Shown here one piece after another: positions 36,677-46,215 of a stretch of 64,000 nt of DNA (within the stretch, counting starts at the first letter, position 1; each line of letters opens with the position of its first letter). The notes below the pieces were generated by a model. That model was not told where the DNA came from and did no database searches. It saw only the letters and a list, made by a program, of their open reading frames with translations. The stretch comes from Corynebacterium simulans (GTDB taxonomy: Bacteria; Actinomycetota; Actinomycetes; Mycobacteriales; Mycobacteriaceae). Location: positions 1,302,001 through 1,366,000 of the forward strand of contig NZ_CP014634.1 of NCBI RefSeq assembly GCF_001586215.1, given 5' to 3'. A program made the position numbers and the translations under genes.

Positions 36677-37498
36677 CTAAATTCCGATTTGGGCCCGAGT
36701 CTTGGATTGGATATTGGCGAGGGAGCCAAAAGTCTCCTTGCGGAAGCTATAGCGTAGCAAGGCAATAACAACTATAAATCCAACGATGATCCAAGTAAGA
36801 AGAACCCCCACAGCTAGCACAGGGGTGAATTCTCCGCCGTACTCCCACTGCGCAGGATTATCCGAGATCCACCGCGATAGGTGTCCGGACCAGTAGAAGG
36901 GCAGGATGAGCTGCGGAATCTGTATCCAGCGAGGAACGTCAGCCAAGGAGATAAAGCTGCCGCTGGTAGAAAACAGCGCTATGACGATGGCATAACCGAC
37001 AAGCTGTGAATATGTCCCACGCATGAACGCACCGAGCACCAGCCCCAAAGGTGCTGCGGCTAGATTCGAGAGCAAAGCGATGCCCAGCATGGGAACAATA
37101 CGACCCCATGAAATTTCTAGGTTCGGCAAGATAAAAAGTGCGGCAAAGAGCAGTACTGCCTGCATGATGAATACGACGCTTACACAAGAGATTGTCTTGC
37201 CGATTGCCCACACCCACGAGCCATTAGGCAACATTCGCGCGCGCACTAAGGCGCCGCCTAATCTGTCGCTATAGAACTCGGCAGCAATCTGCATTATCAC
37301 GAACGTCGAAAAGCTGCCGACCAAACCAGCGAGAATTACCGACGAAGTCGAAGTTTGCTCAATCATCTCCTGCGAGCTTTGGCGAACCATCACCACGATA
37401 AACAGAACGGGCGCGAACACCATGAACGCTCCGACGCCTACAAGCTGCGGCCGAATGTCACTTGCCGCCTGGCGGAGGGCTGCTTTGAAGATTTTCAT
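36677..37498 (-). CDS. ABC-2 type permease
   Basis: A 273-residue membrane protein with about six hydrophobic segments (near residues 20-40, 55-78, 105-130, 145-165, 170-190 and 230-258). It partners with the ATPase whose stop touches its start codon. ABC-2 exporters with XRE regulators commonly export antibiotics or lipids; the substrate is unknown. Confidence 0.83.
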   Translation of the reverse strand: MKIFKAALRQAASDIRPQLVGVGAFMVFAPVLFIVVMVRQSSQEMIEQTSTSSVILAGLVGSFSTFVIMQIAAEFYSDRLGGALVRARMLPNGSWVWAIGKTISCVSVVFIMQAVLLFAALFILPNLEISWGRIVPMLGIALLSNLAAAPLGLVLGAFMRGTYSQLVGYAIVIALFSTSGSFISLADVPRWIQIPQLILPFYWSGHLSRWISDNPAQWEYGGEFTPVLAVGVLLTWIIVGFIVVIALLRYSFRKETFGSLANIQSKTRAQIGI

Positions 37499-38349
37499 TA
37501 CTGTTCCCCATTCTTTTTCACGATGGAAAGGTAGGCATCCTCTAGCGTCGGACGCGTCACGGTTAATTCAGAGATGGAACTAAGAGGAAGGCTCTGCAGA
37601 AATTTCTCTGGCGTTTCCGTGGCATGAACGTTGCGCACCCCATCTGCAACCCACGAGACCTCCGCAGTTCCCAAATGTGCTGAGCGCAGCTGCATAGGGC
37701 TGCCGTTTGCTAGGACTTTTCCCTCACCCAAGATGATGATTCTGCTGGCGAGCTTTTCAGCTTCTGCAAGGTCATGGGTGGTCATAAGGACCGTGGTGGA
37801 ACGATCCACGTGGTCCATAATCACGTCGTGCATTTGTGTCTTCGAGACCGGATCGAGCCCCGTCGTCGGCTCATCTAGGAGTAACAACTCAGGCCCACCG
37901 ATGAGCGCTGCCGCAAAATCTAGGCGACGCCGCTCGCCACCGGACAGGCTCGAAATCTTCTGATTTTCCTTATCCCCTAAAGACACCAACTCAAGCGCCT
38001 GCTCAACCCCCATTGCTGCCGGTGAGTGGGTTTCATGGATGCCCGCAACCCATGCCAACTGGTCTTTAACGCGCCACTTGGGGTGGTCGGACCAATTCTG
38101 CTGAACCAAACCCACACGAGACCAGAACCCGGCCTTTACCCTGCGAGGGTCCTGCCCGAAAACACGAACCCTGCCGGCAGTTGGAGTCAACGTGCCCACA
38201 ATGTTTTCCAGCAGCGTGGTCTTTCCCACACCGTTTGGGCCAAGCAAGCACACCACCTCGCCGGGGTCAACATGCAAGTCCACTCCGCCCAGAACTTTCT
38301 TCGCACCATAGGAGAAAGCCAGGCCGTCGATTTCAATTACTCGAGTCAT
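37498..38349 (-). CDS. ABC exporter ATPase
   Basis: A 283-residue ATPase: Walker A GPNGVGKTT (about residues 35-43), signature SSLSGGERRRLDFAAAL (about 136-152), Walker B LLLLDEPTTGLD, H-loop MTTHDLAEAE. The C-terminal ~70 residues are of the kind seen in drug-exporting ABC proteins. SD-like AAGGGAG precedes the ATG. It is the first gene of an ATPase-permease-XRE operon. Confidence 0.9.
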   Translation of the reverse strand: MTRVIEIDGLAFSYGAKKVLGGVDLHVDPGEVVCLLGPNGVGKTTLLENIVGTLTPTAGRVRVFGQDPRRVKAGFWSRVGLVQQNWSDHPKWRVKDQLAWVAGIHETHSPAAMGVEQALELVSLGDKENQKISSLSGGERRRLDFAAALIGGPELLLLDEPTTGLDPVSKTQMHDVIMDHVDRSTTVLMTTHDLAEAEKLASRIIILGEGKVLANGSPMQLRSAHLGTAEVSWVADGVRNVHATETPEKFLQSLPLSSISELTVTRPTLEDAYLSIVKKNGEQ

Positions 38350-38390
38350 TACACTCCCTTCGGTTCAATCCTCACTAAAGAAGATAGCAC

Positions 38391-38401
38391 ATGTACTACA
38401 T
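38391..38401. promoter_or_regulatory. Operator-like palindrome before the ABC/XRE operon
   Basis: ATGTACTACAT (ATGTA-N-TACAT) lies about 40 bases upstream of the ATPase start and just before a minus-strand -10-like TATCTT. It could be the target of the XRE protein encoded by the operon's last gene. Confidence 0.45.
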
Positions 38402-38442
38402 ATTGGAAGGGGGTTACTTCATGTCCTGATAAGCTCGTCTCC

Positions 38443-38838
38443 ATGCCAACACAAGAAATTCACGTAAGCGCTGTCATTTTCCACAACTCAGAAGGCCATG
38501 TCCTTTGCGTGCGAAAGAAAAACACCACCGCGTTTCAGTTTCCGGGTGGTAAACCAGACCCCGACGAAACGCCCCTCCAAGCTGCAGTGCGCGAGGTAGG
38601 AGAGGAAATTGGCGTCACGCTTGATGGTGCCCTACTTAGCCCACGCGGCACCTTCCGCGCAGCCGCCGCCAACGAGGAAAATCATGAGGTCATTGCAGAT
38701 GTCTTCAGCTATCCATCCCCTGTCATCCCAAACATTGCAGCGGAGATTGCCGAGTACGCATGGGTAGATTTGGCCGAACCTCACGTTGAACTCGCACCGC
38801 TTCTGAAAACCCCTGCACTACGCGAGAAGCATTGTTAG
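38443..38838 (+). CDS. NUDIX hydrolase
   Basis: A 131-residue protein from ATG 38443 (MPTQEIHVSAVIFHNSEGHV). The Nudix box is complete: GGKPDPDETPLQAAVREVGE followed by EIGV (about residues 35-58). It hydrolyses a nucleoside-diphosphate-linked compound of unknown identity. The long upstream open frame is antisense to the ABC ATPase gene and is rejected. Confidence 0.9.
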   Translation: MPTQEIHVSAVIFHNSEGHVLCVRKKNTTAFQFPGGKPDPDETPLQAAVREVGEEIGVTLDGALLSPRGTFRAAAANEENHEVIADVFSYPSPVIPNIAAEIAEYAWVDLAEPHVELAPLLKTPALREKHC

Positions 38839-38935
38839 ATTGCGGTCATGAGCAGCACAGAGCGATATGTTGAAGATGCTGTCCTTGGCCGAGTAAACCT
38901 TCCACTTACTGCACTTTCATGGCACAATGGCCTGC

Positions 38936-39424
38936 ATGAGCAAAGTACGTAAGTCCGCACTGTTGACTGCAGCCACCGCAATCACCGTTTCCCTTGCCAC
39001 CCCAGCCGCCTCCGCCGACATGGTGGATGACTACCTCGCGAAGGTTCCTGCGGGCCAGATCTCCTGCGATCAGGCAAGCCGCTATTACACCAACGCTTCC
39101 GACTACAACTCCAAGAAGTCCCAGGCGCTCGCCGCTGCTAATTTCCACCCGCGTGGTGGCGAAATCCGCGATGCCATCGCGCGCGCGGATGAGGCGATCG
39201 CGCGTTGTGGTCTAAATGGTGGCGCTCCGGCTCCAAAACCAGCACCTGCCCCAAAACCAGCACCTGCCCCAGCAAACGTAATTTCGGTTGGTGTGGTTCC
39301 GGGTCAGCCTACGGTTGATGTGCCGGTTGGCCCGCAGGTCTTCCGCATTCCGGACATCAACAAGATCATCCAGGATCTCTTCTCCCAGGCACAGTCCCAG
39401 GTTTCGCAGCTTTCTTCCTTCTAG
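38936..39424 (+). CDS. Secreted alanine/proline-rich protein
   Basis: A 162-residue protein from ATG 38936: signal peptide MSKVRKSALLTAATAITVSL ending ASA near residue 28, then a helical domain with two cysteines (ISCDQAS and IARCGLN, probably one disulfide), a proline repeat (PAPKPAPAPKPAPAPA, about 95-112) and a C-terminal segment rich in Gln and Ser. A -10-like CACAAT just upstream makes a leaderless start likely. No family is recognised; the layout fits a small cell-wall-associated protein. Confidence 0.65.
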   Translation: MSKVRKSALLTAATAITVSLATPAASADMVDDYLAKVPAGQISCDQASRYYTNASDYNSKKSQALAAANFHPRGGEIRDAIARADEAIARCGLNGGAPAPKPAPAPKPAPAPANVISVGVVPGQPTVDVPVGPQVFRIPDINKIIQDLFSQAQSQVSQLSSF

Positions 39425-39521
39425 AAGGGCAGAAAGTACTCGTCCGCGTGCAGGCGAACCACTCGCGGCAGGTAGCGCACTTGTTTGCCACGACGTCGAC
39501 AAGCGAGTGCCCCATGAATCA

Positions 39522-40352
39522 TTAGCGGGTAAGACCCCACATAACCTGATCGAGCGCGCAAGAATCGTGCGGCAGATCTGGATGCGCTGCTGGGGCCTCA
39601 CAGACGTCGCCCAAGCTGACGTTTTCAACGTCGGCGCCTGGTACCGCAGTAAGCTTCGAGGTTTCGTTCGGCGTGACGGTGGTATCCGCCGGGCTATAGA
39701 TCGAGGTGTACTTAACCCCCGGCGCGGTATCGGGCAGTTTGTTCATTTTCTCAATAAAATCCGAGCCCTGCAGCTGCTGAATGCCGGCCGTAGTGCCCAA
39801 GAAGGCAGCCAGCTTCGGCATAACCTTGGCAATATCACTCAACGCAGGTCCCATACCGTTCAGCGTAGTGCCGTGATAGTCGCCACCGATTGCGACAACA
39901 CGGGAGACCTCCTCTGGGGAACCGTAGAGCTGCGTGAAAGTCTTGGTGTGCAGCCCGCCCTGGGAATGGCCCACGAGGTTGACCTTGTCAGAGCCAGTAG
40001 CGGACCGAACATACTCGATTTGCTCTGCAATCTCGCGAGCAGAAGCATCAAGATCCCCAATCGCCTTCATGGCCGGGATAGCATTCTGCAACGTGACATC
40101 GTCCGCGCCGTAGTCGAATGCCCACACGCACATGTTTTGCTCCTGCAGCCGCGGAATCAGATCCGTCCAGGCCGAGGAATTATCGCTGGTGCCATGAATG
40201 AGAACCACTGGCTCAACATCAGAAACGCAGCTCGGATCGTTGATGCCATAGCTCTCTGGCACTGAGGTCTCAAAAGTGGCAGCTTGAGCAGGTGCGATGG
40301 ACACGGTAGCGGCTAGAAAAGAAGCCGTGAGGAAGGTGGTAATTCGACGCAT
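39522..40352 (-). CDS. Secreted lipase (alpha/beta hydrolase)
   Basis: A 276-residue protein with a Sec signal peptide (MRRITTFLTASFLAATVSIA, cleavage near AQA at 24). Oxyanion motif LIHGTSDNS (about 51-59) and nucleophile motif VGHSQGG (about 126-132) are clear; Asp in YSPADTTV and a late His near the C-terminus (DLPHDSC) may complete the triad. Four cysteines suggest disulfides. Exported lipases feed lipid-requiring corynebacteria with fatty acids; that use is inference. Confidence 0.87.
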   Translation of the reverse strand: MRRITTFLTASFLAATVSIAPAQAATFETSVPESYGINDPSCVSDVEPVVLIHGTSDNSSAWTDLIPRLQEQNMCVWAFDYGADDVTLQNAIPAMKAIGDLDASAREIAEQIEYVRSATGSDKVNLVGHSQGGLHTKTFTQLYGSPEEVSRVVAIGGDYHGTTLNGMGPALSDIAKVMPKLAAFLGTTAGIQQLQGSDFIEKMNKLPDTAPGVKYTSIYSPADTTVTPNETSKLTAVPGADVENVSLGDVCEAPAAHPDLPHDSCALDQVMWGLTR

Positions 40353-40433
40353 GCCCCACAGAATAGACCCTGCTCACGGATTTTATTCAAGATAGGGTAG
40401 CCGGGTGTGTACGTTCGGACAATACTCAAAGTG

Positions 40434-41840
40434 TCAGAAACTCGAGGCACCACCAGCGCCGGAGAACCCCGAGCTAAAGTTGCTGCTCACGTTGGGTGAA
40501 GAAGCTACGGAAGCGCTGTTCCATGAGCTGATCGCCATAAAGGGTACGAATCCGTGATAACCCACTCCCGGATAGAAGGAAGACTCGTCAATACGCGGGC
40601 GCGCCGCCAATTCATCCGCTTCGTTTTCCTTTTGTAACTGCGTTTGGATCTGCCCAAAGAGCGTGGCTGCGCGCTCCACTAGCTCGAGGTAACGATCCAT
40701 AAATTCAGGCGCGGCCGCATCGATCTCCTCGGAAACGGCAATCAGCCGGGATGCTTCTTCCGCGACCCCGCCCGTGGATTCCGTGCGCGCCTCAATCAGG
40801 TCCTTGCGTAGCTCATAGAGTTCCTTGCGGCGCGCGTTAATGTCAGCATGCTCGACGGCATACAGACGGTCGATGTTGTGTTCTGCGGTATCTACGCGGT
40901 CACAGATGGATTTCGCTTCCTCGATTCCACTCGCCGCTTGTTCGAATTTCTCGTCGGAGGACTGCTCGTTCAGGCTGGCAAAAGCGCTAACTTTATCGTC
41001 GAGATTGAGGAACTCGTCGCGCAATTGCTCCCATTCCTCGCGCATCCGGGCGTCGACAAGCGCTGATTGCAAAGAGTGGGCACGCACGTCGATGGCATTC
41101 AAGCGTTGAGCGATATCCCCATAAGCCCGTGAAACGTATTTCCAATCCTCACGGGCGGTCGCAATACGCTGCGCTTTCCGACGCCGCGTAGCGCCCACCG
41201 CAGCCACGATCCCTCCGGCAGCCGCACCTGCGCCGAAACCACCAAAGCCAATACCGAGACCGCGGTTAGCCTTAGCATCGGAATAAAGCTCCTCACTGAC
41301 CTTGTCTGCATCGGCAGCATAGTCAGCGCCAGCGAAAAGACCTGCCGGGATATTTCCTGCCTTCACGCCCAGTTTGATCTCTTCGATTGCGTCTTCCAAA
41401 TGACCATCTTCTAGTTCCAGGGACAGGTCCTTCCCCACATCGTTGCCCGCGAAGATGAAAGCTTGACGTGGATCGAGGCCCACGCCAACGAAGAGCTGGC
41501 CATCGGTGAAATGGTCATCGCCAATGAGGTCTGGGTGATTATCGCGTAGATACTCTTCGACGGAATCTTCTACCTCGTCTTTGTTCTTTTTGAAGACAAG
41601 GTAGTTCAGCTGCTTGACCGGAGCCGCGAAGTGGATTCGCTCAACGTCACGACGCATGCGTGCTTCGTCATCGGGGTTTAAGACATCTTCGGGATCCATG
41701 ATCTCGACCTTGACGTCTGCGGACCGCTCGACGGAATAATCTGCTTGCTCCGGAGATTCCACAAACGTGGCAGCGCCGAAAGCAGTGCCGCCGCCAACCA
41801 AAAGCGCTGCTGCTGCAGATGCCGCCAGAATCTTTTTCAT
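40434..41840 (-). CDS. DUF5129-type membrane protein of Corynebacterium
   Basis: About 468 residues from the ATG at 41838-41840, which overlaps the response-regulator stop (ATGA) and follows GGAG at good spacing. A signal/anchor helix leads to an extracytoplasmic domain resembling TPM (about 30-175), then a Gly-rich membrane helix (GLGIGFGGFGAGAAAGGIVA) and a long coiled-coil-like cytoplasmic part, ending in a Ser/Gly-rich tail. It is the third gene of a kinase-regulator operon; its function is unknown and may relate to envelope stress. Confidence 0.7.
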   Translation of the reverse strand: MKKILAASAAAALLVGGGTAFGAATFVESPEQADYSVERSADVKVEIMDPEDVLNPDDEARMRRDVERIHFAAPVKQLNYLVFKKNKDEVEDSVEEYLRDNHPDLIGDDHFTDGQLFVGVGLDPRQAFIFAGNDVGKDLSLELEDGHLEDAIEEIKLGVKAGNIPAGLFAGADYAADADKVSEELYSDAKANRGLGIGFGGFGAGAAAGGIVAAVGATRRRKAQRIATAREDWKYVSRAYGDIAQRLNAIDVRAHSLQSALVDARMREEWEQLRDEFLNLDDKVSAFASLNEQSSDEKFEQAASGIEEAKSICDRVDTAEHNIDRLYAVEHADINARRKELYELRKDLIEARTESTGGVAEEASRLIAVSEEIDAAAPEFMDRYLELVERAATLFGQIQTQLQKENEADELAARPRIDESSFYPGVGYHGFVPFMAISSWNSASVASSPNVSSNFSSGFSGAGGASSF

Positions 41841-42478
41841 TCCAATCTCCATTCTCGCTTGGTGCGCAGCCATGCCAGGACTGCCTTGACGCGGCGGTTT
41901 TCGTCTTCGGGGCTGAACCCGAGCTTCATGAAAACATTCGCCACGTGCTTGCTTACTGCACCGGCAGTGAGCACGAGCTTGCCTTCGATCTCGCGATTGC
42001 TGGCGCCTTGTGCCATCAAGGCTAGTACCTCGCGTTCTCGGGGCGTGAGCTTATCGACGCCCATCTTCCGGGAGGAGAGCAAAGTGCTCACGACTTCCGG
42101 ATCTACCACGGTGCCACCTGCAGAGACCGTATCCAGTGCATGGATGAACTCATCCACATCGGCGATTCTTTCCTTGAGAAGATAGCCGAATCCGCCGTGT
42201 TCGATGAGTCCGTCCAGGTAGCTGGCGGCGACGTATTGGCTCAACACCACGACGGGCTGCTCAGGCGTACGTTTGCGAATCTCATTGACTGCTCGCAGGC
42301 CGTCGTCCTGCAAAAGCGGCGGCATCCTGACGTCGGTGACAATGATGTCGAATCCTTCCGCCGCAGCACGCAATTGATCAGCATCTTCGACCGTGGTGAC
42401 CTCATGGTCCAAGGAACGCAGGAGTTGTTCGATTGCCGCACGCAGCAGGGCGGAGTCTTCAGCAAGCAAAATTTTCAT
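41837..42478 (-). CDS. Response regulator, NarL/LuxR type
   Basis: A 213-residue regulator: receiver domain with acidic pocket (KILLAEDSALL) and phospho-acceptor Asp in DIIVTDVRMPP (about residue 53), Lys in YLLKERI near 103, and a C-terminal LuxR helix-turn-helix (LTPREREVLALMAQGASNRE). It overlaps the kinase stop by four bases and is in operon with it. Confidence 0.93.
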   Translation of the reverse strand: MKILLAEDSALLRAAIEQLLRSLDHEVTTVEDADQLRAAAEGFDIIVTDVRMPPLLQDDGLRAVNEIRKRTPEQPVVVLSQYVAASYLDGLIEHGGFGYLLKERIADVDEFIHALDTVSAGGTVVDPEVVSTLLSSRKMGVDKLTPREREVLALMAQGASNREIEGKLVLTAGAVSKHVANVFMKLGFSPEDENRRVKAVLAWLRTKREWRLE

Positions 42479-43509
42479 GGCAGTCTCATCCTTAACCGTG
42501 CGCCCTGATCAGTGTCTTCTAGTTTCACGCTTCCGCCCAGGGCTATGGCGCGCTCTTCCAGGCCGGCGATGCCGGTTCCCTCGCCCGCGGTTAACCCATG
42601 TCCGTTATCGGTGATGGAAATTTTTATCCCTTCTCGGTAATCCAGCTTCACAGTCGCTGCGGTGGCCTCACCGTGCTTTACGGCGTTGGTTAGCCCCTCT
42701 GCCACGCAGTGATAGGCCAACAAGGCGCTGGTTTCATCAAGGGAGCGTTCTACGCCCTTGCATTCGAGGGTGATCTCCAGCCCGGAATGGACGAGGAGTT
42801 CTTCGAGAGCCGCAATCAGGCCATTATCGAAGAGGACCTGCGGTGCGATGCCGCGGACCGTGTCGCGCAAGGCGGAGAGAGCAAGGCTGGCGTTGTGGTC
42901 GGCGGCGTCGAGAGCCGCGGTGTCTCCCCTTTTCGCCGCGGCTAGGTTGAGCTTGAGCGCGGTGAGGTACTGCTGCGGGCCGTCGTGTAGCTCTCGTTCG
43001 ATGCGGCGGCGCTCGCCGGAGAAGGCGTCGATAAGCGTGGCTCGCGCATCGCTCTCCAACGCCAGGCGAGTGGTGCTCACGGAAAGAAAGGTCAAAAACT
43101 TCGCGCCGAAGATAAGGACCAGCAAGCACAGGCAGCCAAACGTCCAGCTCACCACGATAGCCAGGGCTCGATTTTCAATGACGAGGCTACCGATGTTGAA
43201 CCTATCCGTGAAGAAAGGAGCGATGAAGAATACCACCGTCATAGACCCCACGAACAGCCACAACGCCATGCTCAAAATCGAGAGCAAAAGCTGAATCAGA
43301 AGGTGATAAAATTGCTGCCAATCAAACCAGCGATGTGGGGTGCGGTAGCGAATCTTCACGCCCAACCACCGTGCGCCGCCGCGGGTAATGACGGCCATGA
43401 GGGACGCAACGAGCGGAATCCATGGCAGCATGACAACGGAAACCACAACAGCGGGAATACACAGCAGCGCTAGCACTAGATTCCACGCCACGGATTTGAA
43501 AGTTGCCAT
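42475..43509 (-). CDS. Sensor histidine kinase (NarX/DesK type)
   Basis: A 344-residue kinase from ATG 43507-43509 (MATFKSVAWNLVLALLCIPA). Membrane segments fill most of residues 8-160. The phosphorylated histidine is in ERRRIERELHDGPQQYLTAL (about 184-203), followed by the HATPase domain with DNGHGL and GTGIAGLEERAIALGG. It senses an envelope signal of unknown nature and passes phosphate to the downstream regulator; it faces a divergent ABC transporter. Confidence 0.9.
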   Translation of the reverse strand: MATFKSVAWNLVLALLCIPAVVVSVVMLPWIPLVASLMAVITRGGARWLGVKIRYRTPHRWFDWQQFYHLLIQLLLSILSMALWLFVGSMTVVFFIAPFFTDRFNIGSLVIENRALAIVVSWTFGCLCLLVLIFGAKFLTFLSVSTTRLALESDARATLIDAFSGERRRIERELHDGPQQYLTALKLNLAAAKRGDTAALDAADHNASLALSALRDTVRGIAPQVLFDNGLIAALEELLVHSGLEITLECKGVERSLDETSALLAYHCVAEGLTNAVKHGEATAATVKLDYREGIKISITDNGHGLTAGEGTGIAGLEERAIALGGSVKLEDTDQGARLRMRLP

Positions 43510-43620
43510 AGAGTACAACCCTAATCCGCACTTCGGACACACGCAGTGGAGCTAGCTCCCCTAAATTTCTGGGAGTCTCCCCCATCGGAATACTGCGCCT
43601 TTCAACGTGAAATCGAAAGC

Positions 43621-44217
43621 ATGACACTCATCGCAAAAAATCTCACGAAGAAATACGGCAAGAATCTGGTGCTAGACCATCTCTCGCTGCGCATTGAACC
43701 GGGCGAGTTCGTGGCCATCATGGGCCCTTCCGGCAGCGGCAAGTCAACACTCCTCGGCCTGCTTTCTGGCCTCGACAAACCTACAACCGGCAAGGTCAAT
43801 GCACCGGGGCGCAAGCACCGCGCTTTCGTGTTCCAAGACTATAACCTCCTGGAATCGCTTAACGCCCAGCAGAACGCGGAACTTACGGCGAAGTTCTCTG
43901 GCCGCAAATGCGGCCCGGCGAAGCTGCACCAGACCTTTGAGAGCTTGGGCATCGGCGGGCTGGAAAAGCGCTTACCGGCACAGCTTTCGGGCGGACAGCA
44001 GCAACGCGTCGCGGTGGCGCGAGCATTGCTTGCCGACGCCCCCTTCATCTTCGCCGACGAGCCCACCGGTGCGTTGGACGACGACACGGCGGACGTGGTC
44101 ATGGATCATCTCGTCCGCGTACCCAGCACGGTGGTAATGGTCACCCACTCGCACGCGGCCGCCGCGAAGGCCGATCGCATCTACAAGCTGGAGGAACACC
44201 ATGTCCGTATGGCTTAA
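43621..44217 (+). CDS. ABC transporter ATPase (MacB/LolD type)
   Basis: A 198-residue ATPase from ATG 43621: Walker [10 protein letters not shown] (about 37-45), signature [17 protein letters not shown], Walker [13 protein letters not shown]. It overlaps the FtsX-like permease by 17 bases. With the divergent two-component system it resembles peptide-sensing or detoxifying TCS-ABC modules; the substrate is unknown. Confidence 0.92.
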   Translation: MTLIAKNLTKKYGKNLVLDHLSLRIEPGEFVAIMGPSGSGKSTLLGLLSGLDKPTTGKVNAPGRKHRAFVFQDYNLLESLNAQQNAELTAKFSGRKCGPAKLHQTFESLGIGGLEKRLPAQLSGGQQQRVAVARALLADAPFIFADEPTGALDDDTADVVMDHLVRVPSTVVMVTHSHAAAAKADRIYKLEEHHVRMA

Positions 44218-45412
44218 GGATCTACACAGCAATTGGCCTTCCTGGCTGGCGGTGGCGCTGACGTGTTTTATCTCCGGAATGGGATTCTCGCTCGCCGTAG
44301 CGCTCATTAACGCAACCGGTGATGACACAACTTCTCTGGGCGGAACCATCCTCGGGCTGGCTATCTGCTCCAATATTCTCGTCATTTTCTCGCAGATGAA
44401 GCTCATCATCGACGAGCACATCCACATCTACCGCAGCTGGCGCATGGTGGGCATGCCCAATTGGCTCATCTTTGTACTCGTGCTGGGTCAGATTGCGGCG
44501 GTCTCTACGTGCGGTGCGGTTCCTGGCGCCTTTTGCGCTACATTTCTCACGGACTTCGCACTCGATGCTTTCCACCGCGACAACATTCGAGTGGACGGTA
44601 TCTCCGTGACGATGGGCGGTGTTGTGCTTGCTAGTGCGGTGTGCGTACTTGCCGCAGTACTGGGTGGATTCTTGTCATTGCGGCGTATCTACCGTTCGGG
44701 GATGCCACGGTGGACAGCTGCCAAGTGTGCGCTCGCTTTAATCCTTGGTGCCGGGATCTTGTTTGCCTGCACCTTGATCGAAGATCCGATAGATGCAATG
44801 TCCGCGTGTTTGGGCCTTATCCCCTTGTTCGCATTCCTGGTTCCATGGATGTTGCCACTGCTTATGCAGTGGACCCGACCTCTCGGCATCGCTGGCGCGA
44901 ACGTGCGCGTACGCAGCAACTTCACCGCACCACATATCATGCCGTGGATCTTGTTCGGCGGCCTCATCATCGCCGTGGGCTCAGGTCTCCGCGCCATGTT
45001 GAGCATGGAGGAGGAGTTTACGATGTCGCCGTGGCAGGTGTTCGTAGTGGTACTCGGGCCGACGATCGCGCCGAGCGTGATGGCGGCGTTTACTACTTCG
45101 CTGTTAATGCGCAAGCGGATCGCTCACGACGCAGGGGCGCTAACTTTGGCGGGTGCTGCCAGGAACAGCATTTTCCGGGTACAAATCGGTGAAGCCTTCG
45201 CGCTGACAGCAACCACGACGGGATTACTGTCCGCGCTCACGCTCTTCATCGTCTTGCTCATGAACCACGGGATGACAGGAGAATACGCGCTCACCGGCTT
45301 CTGGTGGCAGGCGTTACTTGTGCAAGCTTGCGTGATGTTTATGGGTCTTTCCGGCTTCAAATGCGGGTTGGCCACAAACTTTAGGGATACAGCTGCGCAC
45401 GTCCGTCCGTAA
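44201..45412 (+). CDS. ABC transporter permease (FtsX-like)
   Basis: A 403-residue membrane protein. Hydrophobic segments lie near residues 15-38, 48-68, 86-110, 140-165, 170-195, 200-225, 240-262, 280-305, 335-360 and 370-390, so about eight to ten helices. It overlaps the ATPase gene and forms a transporter with it. Large extracytoplasmic domains are absent, unlike MacB. It overlaps the convergent lipoprotein gene by 32 bases. Confidence 0.85.
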   Translation: MSVWLKDLHSNWPSWLAVALTCFISGMGFSLAVALINATGDDTTSLGGTILGLAICSNILVIFSQMKLIIDEHIHIYRSWRMVGMPNWLIFVLVLGQIAAVSTCGAVPGAFCATFLTDFALDAFHRDNIRVDGISVTMGGVVLASAVCVLAAVLGGFLSLRRIYRSGMPRWTAAKCALALILGAGILFACTLIEDPIDAMSACLGLIPLFAFLVPWMLPLLMQWTRPLGIAGANVRVRSNFTAPHIMPWILFGGLIIAVGSGLRAMLSMEEEFTMSPWQVFVVVLGPTIAPSVMAAFTTSLLMRKRIAHDAGALTLAGAARNSIFRVQIGEAFALTATTTGLLSALTLFIVLLMNHGMTGEYALTGFWWQALLVQACVMFMGLSGFKCGLATNFRDTAAHVRP

Positions 45413-46076
45413 AGGACTTGTACTGCTCAATGTCTCCGCCAACTGGGACCAATTGATCATCTTCAACCTCTAGGCGCACGCGTGCGGTTTCGGTAATTCC
45501 CTCTGCGGTAGAACGGCCGCGATTGCCCACGGTGAGCTCGATTTCATCGTCTCCCACCACGGAAGCCTCTTCCACGGAACTGGCGGTAATACCGTGGCCG
45601 CCGATCAATTCACCCTCGGACCAAATGAGGATTCCGTCTGCGATTGATGCACCCGTTCCGGCAGGACCGCTTTCATCACCGAAGGCGCCATCCAGTACGG
45701 CGTAGCTAAGCTCCGCGCACGGATCATAGGTGCCGTCACTGACCGTGTAGTGGAACTTAAAATTATCTTTATCCGTGTTGAGGACGCCCTTTGCGCCGTT
45801 GGCGAATCGCTTCTGCAAATCAGAGCCGCCGTCCGCGCACTCTTCCTCTTCATTTTCTTTATTTTCCGCAGTTACCGTTTCGGTTACTACCGGCTGCGGG
45901 TCTGCTTGCTGCTGGGTCTGTTCTGTGGACTCAGTTTTCTCAGTGGACTCGGTTTGTTGTTCGGCAGTCTCACGGAAGACCGGCTTCGGAGAATCGCTTT
46001 CGGATTCCGATGAACAACCAGCAACGCTCAACGCAACTACAGCTACAGCACTCGAAACGGCAACAAATTTCCACAT
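45381..46076 (-). CDS. LppP/LprE-like lipoprotein
   Basis: A 231-residue lipoprotein with lipobox VAGCSS (Cys21). A Ser/Thr/Glu/Gln-rich linker (about 22-75) precedes a globular domain with cysteines in EECADGG and DPCAELSYAVLDG, as in the LppP/LprE family of actinobacterial lipoproteins. Function unknown; probably held on the outer side of the membrane. Confidence 0.75.
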   Translation of the reverse strand: MWKFVAVSSAVAVVALSVAGCSSESESDSPKPVFRETAEQQTESTEKTESTEQTQQQADPQPVVTETVTAENKENEEEECADGGSDLQKRFANGAKGVLNTDKDNFKFHYTVSDGTYDPCAELSYAVLDGAFGDESGPAGTGASIADGILIWSEGELIGGHGITASSVEEASVVGDDEIELTVGNRGRSTAEGITETARVRLEVEDDQLVPVGGDIEQYKSFTDGRAQLYP

Positions 46077-46157
46077 GATTTCAAGATACTTGACTGCCTG
46101 CTAGAGAAGTTCCGATAACCAAGGAAAGAAAGAACAGCGCAGGAGCTACACCCAGCC

Positions 46158-46172
46158 TTGAACGTTGTTCAA
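46158..46172. promoter_or_regulatory. BioQ-like operator upstream of bioA
   Basis: TTGAACGTTGTTCAA, the same 6-3-6 repeat as at bioB, about 45 bases before the bioA start. It most likely binds BioQ. Confidence 0.8.
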
Positions 46173-46215
46173 TTACAGTCATAAAAGAGATTATTGCTGT
46201 GGTAGAGATAATTCC

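Noticed and set aside
38848..38952. Short frame MSSTERYVEDAVLGRV... between NUDIX and the secreted protein
   Set aside because: 34 residues, no ribosome-binding site, overlaps the start of a better-supported gene.
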